NCBI GenBank assembly: GCA_905182565.1
Contig: CAJJCB010000015.1
Span: 94,472 to 158,471 of the forward strand
Reading direction: 5' to 3'
DNA length: 64,000 bases
Source: Acidimicrobiaceae bacterium
Lineage (GTDB): Bacteria; Actinomycetota; Acidimicrobiia; Acidimicrobiales; Poriferisodalaceae
Made by a program: the position numbers and the translations under genes. How positions within the stretch are numbered: position 1 is the first letter of the stretch; each line of letters starts with the position of its first letter. Under the pieces are notes generated by a model. That model was given only the letters and a program-made list of their open reading frames with translations. It had not been told where the DNA came from and did not search any database. Positions 33,111-41,245 of the stretch are shown in pieces.

Positions 33111-33794
33111 ATGGAATTTAGTCTCGCTGAACTCGACGAAGCATATGAAACCCTAATGAGCGAAGTGGTCAGGACAGGGGTTGTTCCGCATTATGCGGAG
33201 CTAAGCGCCCTAATCGAGATTAGCCCAAACGAAGCGTTGGGCAGAATACAAAAAATTGTTGAGCTAACTCCAGGATGGATGCACCCGGGAACTGACTACA
33301 TTGCTTCGTTCCCACCATTCAATAATCAGCCTACGCAATACCGCATTAGCGTTGATGGTGAACAGAAATGGTTTGCTCAGTGCGGTTTCGAAGCCTTAGC
33401 ATGCCGTTGGTTGTTCCCCGGGAAAACTGTTCGAATCGAAGCTCCCTGTTTATTGGGAGGCGAGCCGTTAACTATCGAGATGAAAGATGAAGAAATTTTA
33501 CTTGTTGACCCAGACACAATTGTTGGGTACACGCGCAGCCCTGTTGGTGGTGATGCAGCCAATCGGCCTTTTAGGTGAGGCGGCATGAATCTCTTCCGTG
33601 CAGAAGAGCAAGCTCGTTTGTTTCATGACTGGGACCAAGATATGGAGTGGACTTTGCAGCCACTTCAATGGTGGGCCACAACATTTGCCACACCTATGTT
33701 TAGAAATCGAGGTAGAAGCGACTTCATCACATGGATGTCAGGTGAAAAGGGTGCATCTGCAATGCATGAGCTTCGTTCGCGACTTTCTCACTGA
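33111..33794 (+). CDS. MerB-like protein with in-frame TGA at active-site Cys (candidate selenoprotein)
   Basis: Related to organomercurial lyase MerB, which cleaves carbon-mercury bonds with two cysteines and an acid. Read through one TGA at 33576-33578, the frame gives 227 residues against 212 for classic MerB. Candidate residues are Cys91 (QCGFEA), Glu94, Cys113 (EAPCLLGG) and position 156 (the TGA). Their spacings 3/22/43 parallel MerB Cys96, Asp99, Cys117, Cys159 (3/21/42). After the TGA, GGMNLFRAEE fits the MerB pattern C-x-x-V-x-F-F-x-S. A hairpin at 33591-33608 fits the bacterial SECIS rules. Start ATG 33111 has AAGAGGA upstream. Alternatives: two coupled ORFs (155 aa, then 69 aa from ATG 33585 with AGGTGAGG before it), or a nonsense mutation. 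The MerB relation is by eye. Confidence 0.72.
33591..33608 (+). promoter_or_regulatory. candidate bacterial SECIS hairpin
   Basis: CTCTTC (33591-33596) and GAAGAG (33603-33608) form a perfect 6-bp stem with loop CGTGCA. The stem begins 12 nt after the in-frame TGA and the loop 18 nt after it. As I recall the bSECIS consensus, the loop should begin 16-37 nt after UGA and have a G among its first two bases; both hold. It is inside the coding frame, as bacterial SECIS elements must be. Confidence 0.6.
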
Positions 33795-33814
33795 TCTAAA
33801 TATTCTCGGAACCT

Positions 33815-36214
33815 TTATTCCAAAACGCCTGCAATGGCAAGTTCCGCTATCTGATCTGAACTATATCCAAGTAGTTCGGTGAGTATTTCAAAATTGTGTT
33901 CGCCCCACATTGGGCCAGCTGTTCGAGGGGTCCCATCATTTTTGGAGAGCCTAAAACCGTATTGCTCTGCCCAAGTGTGCCCGTATATCTGGTGCGGCAC
34001 CTGATGGAAATGGTCACGGTGCACGAGCTGAGGGTCTTTAATTACTTCGGGGCTGTTTTGTACCTGATGTGCCGGAATTTGTTTCGTTTGAAGTAACTCT
34101 TGAAGAAATTCTGGGTTTTGATTTTTCGTCCATGCCGAAATTAGTTCGTTTAGTTCAATTTCACGATTTAACCGTTCTGAAACACTGAGTAAAGTTAAGT
34201 CAGGTCGTTTCAACAATTCGCACAGGGAGGCCCATTGGCTATCATTTTCACAAGCGATAGCAATCCACTGGTCAGAGTCTGCAGGTCCGCATGCATATGC
34301 AGAGTGCGGGGCATATCGAGTGTCAGCGTTACCCATTCTGGTCTGGTTTGTGCCATTTATCGAAGCATCTATAACTGCTTCAGACAAGAAATGTATTCCG
34401 CCTTCGGCTTGGCTGAAGTCGAGCACCTGACCTTTCCCAGTTTTCTTTCGTTGAAGCAACGCAGCCATTAACGCAGCAGCAGTTAATCTCGGCGAGGTGG
34501 CATCGGTATATGCAAGAAATGGCCCAGCGGGTAGCCGGTCAGCCCAGCCTGTTAGTTCGTAATAGCCGCCAGCTGCTGCACCCATATTGCCGAAACCTGG
34601 GATCGGCGATAACGGTCCGGTGTGGCCAAACAGAGTAGTGGACATAATAATCAGTTTTGGATTGACGGATAGAAGATCTTGAGTTGCTAAGCCAACGCGT
34701 TCAAGTACGCCCGGCGAAAAAGCGTTAATGACAACATCGCACTCGCGCACCAAGTCAAGAACTACTTGCCGCGTTTCTGGAACCTTTAAGTTCAGCTGCA
34801 AACTGAGTTTGTCAGCGTTAATAGAGTGCCACTGGTGACTATTCTCGGGGCCATCATTATCCATGTCGCGCATCAAACCTGAAGTGCGGACTTGATCAGG
34901 ACGTGTTTGAGATTCAACTCGTATGACCGTGGCGCCGTAATAGGCAAATAGTCTGGTAGCGAAGGGTCCGGCGTATACCCAGGTAAAGTCTAAAATTTTT
35001 AAACCCTCGAAGGGCCGTTTCGAAACGTCATTTTTTTGGTTTTCTCTAGGCGGTCTAGGCTCTTCTGACAAAATAAGAGCGGTGTGTTCTCCCAGCTTCG
35101 GCGGTGGACCGAGTTTTTTTAAACCAGTCTCACTGCTATGCATCCAACGCCCAGGAAATTTGACTGTCCTGTCTATCTGGTCAACGTGCACTTCGTCCCA
35201 GAACTGACGCTCCTCATAATGGTCTGAACCAACAACATCTAAGGGCGTAATGACGGGCATGAGCAAAAATTTCTCAGATCGCGCCAACGAAAATAACTCT
35301 GCCTTTGAGTACTTCTTTAGAACGTTAGCGATGCAGGCAGCTGTTCGGTTGCACAGTTCGCTAACTTCATCTAGCTCATAGTCATCTAATAGGGTGGACC
35401 AGTCAACGTCGCTAAGATCATCATCGAGTCCGCCTTGTGAATTGATCCAAGCGACTAGCCGGTTTGTGAATGGGCCGACCAAAACTCCTGGAAGAAACGT
35501 GATTGTGACATGTCCATCACTGGATTCGTAAACAAACCGAAATTTTACTTTACCGAGTAGTTCTAGGCCGCCGCCGCTCCGCTGAGCAGGAGGATTGTTG
35601 CATAGGGAAGGAGATAACCAACCCTGCGCAGTGAGCATCATAGCTTCTTGAGCAGAAACGTCGACGTGTTGTCCTTGCCCCGAACTTTGTTGATGAGTTA
35701 GAGCTATCAGCACAGCGCAAACAGCTTCCGATGCAGCGTTCACCCAAACTTGGGGAGCGGAGATACGGACTGGAGCGCGATCTTTGTACCCGTTGAGAGA
35801 CATTGGTCCAGCAGCAGCACTGAGTGTGAGGTCTGTCCCTAGCCAGTTCGCTTTTGGGCCGGTGGCTCCGAAAGGACTAAGTGACACGGTTATAAGAGAA
35901 GGGTTTAGCTCCCTAAGGTGGTTTAAATCAATTTCGAAGACGCCACATTCGATTAGTACATCTGCCGAAAAAGCGAGGGTTTCTAGTTCTGTCGGGTTCG
36001 AAATCACAACAGATTTTTTGCCACGGTTGTAGGCCCAATGAGGTATGGACGTTTCGCTGCTCTCTACACCATCAGCATAAGGGCCTATATGTCGTGAGCT
36101 TTGGCCACCAGTCGGCTCGACAGCGATTACTTCTGCGCCCATTTGGGCAAGTAAAAATCCTGCAAAATCCCCACGATTATCGCATAAATCCAAAACACGA
36201 AACTTCGATAACAT
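33815..36214 (-). CDS. double-domain family III CoA transferase (CaiB/BaiF)
   Basis: 799-residue protein with two family III CoA-transferase modules, roughly 1-385 and 400-799; single-module enzymes are about 400 aa. Module 1 has LAQMGAEVIAVEPTGG and GQGQHVDVSAQEAMM; module 2 restarts with FEGLKILDFTWVYAGPFATR, AYYGATVIRVES and GKGQVLDFSQAEGG. Both keep the Asp expected to carry the CoA/acyl intermediate. Such enzymes move CoA between carboxylic acids. It is divergent from an acyl-CoA carboxylase beta subunit, so the two may share a pathway. Confidence 0.88.
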   Translation of the reverse strand: MLSKFRVLDLCDNRGDFAGFLLAQMGAEVIAVEPTGGQSSRHIGPYADGVESSETSIPHWAYNRGKKSVVISNPTELETLAFSADVLIECGVFEIDLNHLRELNPSLITVSLSPFGATGPKANWLGTDLTLSAAAGPMSLNGYKDRAPVRISAPQVWVNAASEAVCAVLIALTHQQSSGQGQHVDVSAQEAMMLTAQGWLSPSLCNNPPAQRSGGGLELLGKVKFRFVYESSDGHVTITFLPGVLVGPFTNRLVAWINSQGGLDDDLSDVDWSTLLDDYELDEVSELCNRTAACIANVLKKYSKAELFSLARSEKFLLMPVITPLDVVGSDHYEERQFWDEVHVDQIDRTVKFPGRWMHSSETGLKKLGPPPKLGEHTALILSEEPRPPRENQKNDVSKRPFEGLKILDFTWVYAGPFATRLFAYYGATVIRVESQTRPDQVRTSGLMRDMDNDGPENSHQWHSINADKLSLQLNLKVPETRQVVLDLVRECDVVINAFSPGVLERVGLATQDLLSVNPKLIIMSTTLFGHTGPLSPIPGFGNMGAAAGGYYELTGWADRLPAGPFLAYTDATSPRLTAAALMAALLQRKKTGKGQVLDFSQAEGGIHFLSEAVIDASINGTNQTRMGNADTRYAPHSAYACGPADSDQWIAIACENDSQWASLCELLKRPDLTLLSVSERLNREIELNELISAWTKNQNPEFLQELLQTKQIPAHQVQNSPEVIKDPQLVHRDHFHQVPHQIYGHTWAEQYGFRLSKNDGTPRTAGPMWGEHNFEILTELLGYSSDQIAELAIAGVLE

Positions 36215-36712
36215 TGCACCCCCGGCGGCATTGATATTGAGAGGCTCGCTGAAAGAAATCTCCAGGTCCCAAAATTAGACTAGCAGGCGGCTAGAAAACT
36301 CCTGCCAGGTCCATGGCTAAGTTCGCTTATTGGAGTAGCTATTTCAACGAGCTGCGCCGGGTGGAATGAAAGCTCTTTGAGGATATTGATGCGACATAAT
36401 GCCATCGAAATATTACGCGAAGTCATCGCCACAGTGACTTTTGTATGAATCAATCCTTGGCTCAGACTCAGATAGATAACGCCCAGTTTTCTGTTGCGAT
36501 TGAGTTCTCCTTCGGCTCAATTACATGGGTTTTGATATGGGATGGGTTGTCGGCTGGCGCCTCAGTCTATTAGCGCACAAGTCGCGACAGCTTCTCTATT
36601 CGAAGAGGCAAATTTTGAGTGTTGGGCTGTTTCGCAATGCTTTGGCTAAGGTATCTGATGTGTCTGGCCCGGTTGTTTGAAATGAACAGTCTTGATCGAT
36701 AGAGGATGAGTT
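36215..36712. other. divergent promoter region, inverted repeat
   Basis: 498 bases between the divergent CoA transferase and carboxylase genes; no gene supported. It contains a 6-bp inverted repeat, ATTGAG at 36499-36504 and CTCAAT at 36516-36521, which could be a regulator site or hairpin. GAGGATGAGTT just before 36713 is the carboxylase ribosome site. Confidence 0.4.
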
Positions 36713-38284
36713 ATGACTAACAATGAAGCTGAGGAAGAAAACTTTGACCCTGTAGCTGACTTGCACGAGCGTCAACGACGAGTGCGAGAAGATATGGGCG
36801 GAGCAGCAAAAGTTGCGAAGATGCAGTCTGACGGAGTACCGACTATTCGTGATCATATAGACGGTGTTTTGGACGAAGGTTCTTTTCGCGAGTTAGGCAC
36901 TTTCAGTCGCTCCATGCGGTTAGAAGATCGATCAAATACTCCAGGCGACGGAAAAGTCGGAGGGGAGGGAATGATAAACGGGAAACCAGTTGCGATCGCT
37001 GGCGATGACATAACTGTTAAAAAAGGATCTTCTGCGATAGTTGGAAGCCGCCGAGTTGGGCGGCTGTATGAAAGAGCCCTGGAACGCGGGATGCCATACG
37101 TTTATATAGGAGAGACAGGCGGTGGAAGAATCCCGGACCTTATTGGAGCAGAAGGCATCGCCGATGTTGCTCCGGCGCTTTCGGTCTCGCGACGGCGACG
37201 ACAGATACCGATGGCAACAGCGATAGTTGGACAAAGTTTTGGTGGTTCTTCTTTCCAGTCGGCTTTCTCAGATTTTGTTGTGCAAGTTCGAGGTTCTGTT
37301 CTTGCCGTGACTTCCCCAAGAGTCTTCGAAATTGCTACGGGCGAAGTGATCGGGTTCGAAGAGCTTGGAGGAGTAGACGTTCATTCTCGGATCACCGGCC
37401 AGATCGACCTAGGCGTCGAAACTTTCGATGAAGCTTACGAGGCTATTCAACGCTGGTTATCTTATCTCCCCCAAAACGCCTGGTCAGTTTCACCGAGGCT
37501 CGACAGCAGAGCAGATATGACTCCAGATCACTCACTAGCTGGACTAGTTCCCTCAAAACGAACGCGCGGCTACGATATGCGACGGTTCTGTTCGACTCTT
37601 TTTGATGCTGGATCTTTTATGGAGCTACAGCCAGGCTATGCACGCAACCTAACCACCGGTTTGGGGCGGCTAGATGGATTTTCGGTCGGTGTGATAGCAA
37701 ACAACCCGATGTTTAATGCTGGGGTTCTCGATCCCGACGCATGCCGAAAAGCCATCCGTCTGATGTGTCTTTGCGATGCTTTCAACCTACCAGTCATTTT
37801 TTTGATGGACGTACCGGGGTTTATGGTCGGTAAAGCAGTGGAGCACAACCGAATTTTGTCTCTCGCTATACGCTTTGTTGAAGCTCTTTCGAATATGTCT
37901 ACTCCTACTTTGACGGTTACTTTACGCAAAGGATTCGGTTTAGCGTTTCCGGCAATGAACGGTTCAGGTCTTGGCTCATCAGGGCTTTACTCCTGGCCGG
38001 GCGCAGAAATAGGTTTCATGGACCCGGAAGTGGGCGTAAACGTGGCATATGCATCTCGTTTTGCTGGCCTAGGTGTCGATGAAGCTGAAGCTGAGAAACA
38101 TCGATTAGTCGAAGAAATTTCTAACGTGACAACGCCATATGAGGCAGCAGGGACTATGCGGATAGATGAAGTTATAGACCCAGCTGACACCCGGATTGTT
38201 CTCGTGGAAAATTTACGACAGTTAGATGGGCGCCGGATCCCACCTCCTGAACAACGTCCGCTAAGTTATTGGCCAACTGTTTAG
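36713..38284 (+). CDS. acyl-CoA carboxylase beta subunit (carboxyltransferase)
   Basis: Biotin-dependent carboxyltransferase subunit of the propionyl/acetyl/geranyl-CoA type. The N-terminal crotonase-like half has GKPVAIAGDDITVKKGSSA and GETGGGRIPDLIGAEGIADV. The C-terminal half has FLMDVPGFMVGKAVEHNRI and GFGLAFPAMNGSGLGSSG, the CoA- and carboxybiotin-binding segments. At 523 aa it is full length. No biotin carboxylase/BCCP gene is adjacent, so it must use an alpha subunit from elsewhere. A tRNA-like repeat begins 12 nt after the stop. Confidence 0.9.
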   Translation: MTNNEAEEENFDPVADLHERQRRVREDMGGAAKVAKMQSDGVPTIRDHIDGVLDEGSFRELGTFSRSMRLEDRSNTPGDGKVGGEGMINGKPVAIAGDDITVKKGSSAIVGSRRVGRLYERALERGMPYVYIGETGGGRIPDLIGAEGIADVAPALSVSRRRRQIPMATAIVGQSFGGSSFQSAFSDFVVQVRGSVLAVTSPRVFEIATGEVIGFEELGGVDVHSRITGQIDLGVETFDEAYEAIQRWLSYLPQNAWSVSPRLDSRADMTPDHSLAGLVPSKRTRGYDMRRFCSTLFDAGSFMELQPGYARNLTTGLGRLDGFSVGVIANNPMFNAGVLDPDACRKAIRLMCLCDAFNLPVIFLMDVPGFMVGKAVEHNRILSLAIRFVEALSNMSTPTLTVTLRKGFGLAFPAMNGSGLGSSGLYSWPGAEIGFMDPEVGVNVAYASRFAGLGVDEAEAEKHRLVEEISNVTTPYEAAGTMRIDEVIDPADTRIVLVENLRQLDGRRIPPPEQRPLSYWPTV

Positions 38285-38296
38285 ATATCCCTTACA

Positions 38297-38326
38297 AGGA
38301 GGGGGTCACAGGTTCGAGTCCTGTAC
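38297..38326 (+). repeat. tRNA T-arm-like segment, right copy (att candidate)
   Basis: AGGAGGGGGTCACAGG followed by TTCGAGTCCT, 25 of 26 identical to the left copy at 29963. Here the T-stem is perfect (ACAGG at 38308-38312 with CCTGT at 38320-38324), enclosing TTCGAGT. The expected 5' tRNA half would fall in the carboxylase gene and is absent, so it is a 3' fragment. Together the two copies bracket 8.3 kb including the serine recombinase. Confidence 0.52.
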
Positions 38327-38429
38327 TTCATGGCTCCTATATAGGGCGCTGCGGTTGGGTTATTAGCCTTAGACTGAGGGTAGAACTCGGCCGTGCTAGA
38401 CCGAGAACGGTTCAGAGGAATAGCTACGT

Positions 38430-38909
38430 ATGGGTTGGATGAGTAGACGTAAAGTACGTAGAGAGATTTTCATACAAATCGACGATTTTGGCAAGGGCGC
38501 GTATCTAAAACCAGGGTTAGCAGTTTCAGATCACGTCGATGACCTCGGGAACATCATTACTGTTAAACCAGGTTTCCGACTGGGCGATCCGTGGGGCAAG
38601 GAACTGGAAGATATGTGTCTCCACCCTATGAATGGATCAACCGAACCTGAAGAGGCAATGGTGAACTTGCTGGTCCTGCGCTTCGTCACAAACACCCTTG
38701 AGTTGTTCGCTGGCACTTCTGATGGTTTAGATGTAGCGCTATCCGGGGCGAGTGATACCGACGCGTGGAACGATGGTGCCGAAATCCTTGCCAGTAATTA
38801 CCGAGCCATGGTGCCGCTAACGCTTGATTTGTCTGAAGGTCAGATGAAACAAGCCGCCGCAATAGCAGAACGACGTATACAAGAATGGGTCGCTGAGTCG
38901 CGGAAATAG
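38430..38909 (+). CDS. hypothetical protein
   Basis: 159-residue protein of no recognised family. It starts MGWMSRRKVRREIFIQIDDFG, has a glycine-rich region (GLAVSDHVDDLGNIITVKPGFRLGD is split here by eye into two beta-hairpin-like stretches) and ends with a helical, mildly amphipathic region (LSEGQMKQAAAIAERRIQEW). No signal peptide or membrane segment. It begins about 100 bp after the tRNA-like repeat and is followed by a highly structured intergenic region. It reads as soluble and ordinary in codon use. Confidence 0.6.
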   Translation: MGWMSRRKVRREIFIQIDDFGKGAYLKPGLAVSDHVDDLGNIITVKPGFRLGDPWGKELEDMCLHPMNGSTEPEEAMVNLLVLRFVTNTLELFAGTSDGLDVALSGASDTDAWNDGAEILASNYRAMVPLTLDLSEGQMKQAAAIAERRIQEWVAESRK

Positions 38910-38922
38910 CCCCGCAAGCTAA

Positions 38923-39175
38923 GTTTCCTGGAAACGACAACAGCGGCCGAGGTCAGGCCGATTAGATAAGGCGTAGTTGTCGTTCTTGAGCTGCGACGGA
39001 TTTGCCGTCGCCCTCGGAGCTTCAGCGGATGCAGATGGCTGATCGGTTCTTCGCCATAGAAGATCGGTTCCCTTTTCGTGGTTGTCCCACGAGGAGGGAA
39101 ACCTTGAATGTGTAATGGGCCGATAGCGCTGTAGCGCCCACAACCAGAACCCAGGTCACAGGCCTGAATCAGGCG
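38923..39175. other. strongly structured intergenic region, possible ncRNA
   Basis: No gene. Consecutive stems: GTTTC/GAAAC (38923-38935); AACGACAAC (38933-38941) with GTTGTCGTT (38976-38984), 9 bp perfect, enclosing CGGCC/GGCCG (38944-38960); GCGACGG (38993-38999) with CCGTCGC (39005-39011), 7 bp; TCAGC/GCTGA (39022-39042); a long stem GGTTCCCT...TCGTGG (39066-39081) with CCACGA...AGGGAAACC (39087-39103); and GCCTG/CAGGC near 39162-39174. The region lies between two converging genes, so terminators are expected, but this many is unusual. The strand of any transcript is unknown. Confidence 0.5.
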
Positions 39176-39341
39176 GTTGAGAGGAGACTGTTGTGTGTGT
39201 TCGTTGGTCTAGGGGCACCGGAGATTTAGCGATCTCTGTTTGCGTCGTCTAGAGGCTGCTGAAGCGGGGGAGTAACAGTGGGGAATCTATCGAATAGATC
39301 AAACCTGAAACCCTTAGTCTCAGAGAGTTATTGACTTAAGA

Positions 39342-40529
39342 CTATTCAAACCGTATCCGCAGCGGTTTCGCTATCGAAGCGATAACCGTGCCTTCGATTG
39401 GAGGAACTGGTGCAAGCGGAATCAAACTTTCCGCTCTCTCTAAAACAGCTTCCAGAATCACTCTGGCCTCGAGTCGAGCTAAATGAGCGCCAAGACAATG
39501 ATGGAGGCCCCAGCCGAAACTTAAATGAGGATTTAATTCTCTGGAAAAATCTACAACCCCAGGATTTTCGAAGACTAACGGATCATGATTTGCGGCCTCA
39601 ACGCACAACAGAACGTTTTCATTTGCAGCAAATTTTCGACCATGACGCGTATGAGGTTTTGCAACTTTTCGGTACATGCTTCGAGTCGGACCAATAACTC
39701 TGAATAATTCTTCGACGGCCCTCTCAATGTTTGCGGAGCGGAGGAGCGAAAACAGATGCGGGTCTTGAGCAAGCAGACCTAGCGTGTTCATCAAAAAAGA
39801 ACTGGTGGTTTCGTGGCCTGCAAATAAGATGAGAGTGCAGGCTCCCACCAATTCTAAATCCGATAGTTCTGTGCCAGCACCATCCACTAATGCCGTTAAG
39901 AGAGTTCCAGATGGTTGTTTTCGCTCACGATCTATAAGCGCACCAAAGAACTCCTGAAACTGGCCAGCGGCATCCATAGCGAGTTCAGGCGGTGTTAAAT
40001 GAGGATCAGTAGCAAAAACAATTGTGGCTAAGTCATCAGACCACCGACAAAATTGGTCTAAGTCATCGGAATCTACGCCCAGAAGATTAGCAATAATTAA
40101 CGCAGGTAACGGACCGGCAAGATCTCGACGAACATCAATTTCATCAGGCAACATGAGGACGGTTTCGCGTACGACAGCAGTCACCATTTTTTCGAGAGTG
40201 AGCACCTTCCTCGGAGTGAAAACATGTCTCATCGGATCACGCAAGTGAGTGTGGATCGGCGGATCACGAAATATCATCCACCCACTAAGAAGCTCGACTA
40301 CTTGCTGAAAAGCACTAGGACGGTTTGCCGCCACTCTTTCTAGCGGAGTAACTCGATCTGTCGATAGAAGCGTTCCGTCTCGGAAAGCTTCACTGAGCTC
40401 CAAATGACTTAATATCACCCATGACCTGTGGGCCTCGCTCCATTGGATGGGACCATCTGACCTATATTTCGCCCAATAGGCATCAGGGTTCGCAACAGAA
40501 ACTGGATCGCTTAAATTGATACCGTTCAT
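39342..40529 (-). CDS. cytochrome P450
   Basis: Soluble bacterial class I P450. The I-helix oxygen-activation motif is AGHETT (237-242), the K-helix ExxR is Glu274-Arg277 (EELFR), and the haem loop is FGWGLHHCLG with axial Cys345. At 395 aa it is the standard length. Such enzymes hydroxylate steroids, terpenes, fatty acids or xenobiotics; no ferredoxin or ferredoxin reductase gene is adjacent. Neighbouring MBL, cupin, VOC and DUF3237 genes would fit a degradative cluster, but this is only proximity. Confidence 0.93.
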   Translation of the reverse strand: MNGINLSDPVSVANPDAYWAKYRSDGPIQWSEAHRSWVILSHLELSEAFRDGTLLSTDRVTPLERVAANRPSAFQQVVELLSGWMIFRDPPIHTHLRDPMRHVFTPRKVLTLEKMVTAVVRETVLMLPDEIDVRRDLAGPLPALIIANLLGVDSDDLDQFCRWSDDLATIVFATDPHLTPPELAMDAAGQFQEFFGALIDRERKQPSGTLLTALVDGAGTELSDLELVGACTLILFAGHETTSSFLMNTLGLLAQDPHLFSLLRSANIERAVEELFRVIGPTRSMYRKVAKPHTRHGRKFAANENVLLCVEAANHDPLVFENPGVVDFSRELNPHLSFGWGLHHCLGAHLARLEARVILEAVLERAESLIPLAPVPPIEGTVIASIAKPLRIRFE

Positions 40530-40648
40530 TAGGTATTAACTTAGTAGATATGTAGTTGGTGGAAGAGAAATCTAAGAGTCACAGGTGCGAACCAGGTCAC
40601 AAAATGTAGTCGGTTATGGCTCAAATGGCAGGAAGCGAATCTAGCTGC

Positions 40649-40996
40649 TCACGAGTAATTCAGAAGGTCAAATATTTTCGTGAAGTCATTTTTCGCTGAT
40701 AACAGCTCGTCTGCGGATACAACTTGTGACCAATTACCGTCTGTTTTTTTGAGTATTGCTGGTAATGATTCCACTGCATTCAATTGTTGTGCAGATGCGT
40801 TGTTGCGGTGAATCAGAGTGAGGTCAAGACCGCTCTCACGACAAGATGTTCGCCATGCGTTTCTACCAAACGGGTTCCAACCATGAGTTATTTCGCACAA
40901 AGAGCATGATGACTTTCCAGACAGCTTAATCAGAGCGTAAGTTAGCTCTCCGCGAATACCGCTGTCTGCATTGTAGATTCCGACGAACTCAGCCAT
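40649..40996 (-). CDS. conserved hypothetical protein with CxxC motif
   Basis: About 115 residues from ATG 40996 (the frame is open to 41065). It begins MAEFVGIYNADSGIRGELTY, then KLSGKSSCSLCEITHGWNP, with a CSLC motif followed by ITHG. The first strand, the YNAD segment and the CxxC recall a conserved but uncharacterised bacterial family, possibly thioredoxin-like or metal-binding; I cannot name it. A GAAGAA stretch precedes the chosen ATG. It stands alone between the P450 and an MBL-fold gene. Confidence 0.62.
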   Translation of the reverse strand: MAEFVGIYNADSGIRGELTYALIKLSGKSSCSLCEITHGWNPFGRNAWRTSCRESGLDLTLIHRNNASAQQLNAVESLPAILKKTDGNWSQVVSADELLSAKNDFTKIFDLLNYS

Positions 40997-41245
40997 TTCT
41001 TCTATAAATCGTACCGATGTCGCAAGCAAGAAATTGCCAAATTCTATTTGGTAAGCGATTGACATTAGGAAATCGTTACGATTTCCAGTTTGGTTTCTTG
41101 GAGATTATGACGTTATCGGCTTGTGTTGCTCACCGTAGATCCTGAGAAACGAAGCTGTTGAGGGCAGCAGCGGTTCTCTTACCGGCAGTGAGGGTATACC
41201 CATATGGAAGCGGCGGTCTTGTTGCTTCAAGTCATCAGGCGACAG

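Noticed and set aside
38280..38340. Complete tRNA gene
   Set aside because: Perfect T-arm but the rest would fall within the carboxylase coding end and does not fold as a tRNA.
38910..39341. tmRNA or RNase P RNA gene
   Set aside because: A tmRNA tag-like core and a short RNase-P-like AGAACCCAGG stretch are present, but the tRNA-like ends of tmRNA and the GAGGAAAGTCC block of RNase P are missing at the needed distances.
40581..40605. Third copy of the att-like repeat (GTCACAGGTGCGAACC)
   Set aside because: Only partial similarity to GTCACAGGTTCGAGTCC, broken in the T-loop; likely chance.
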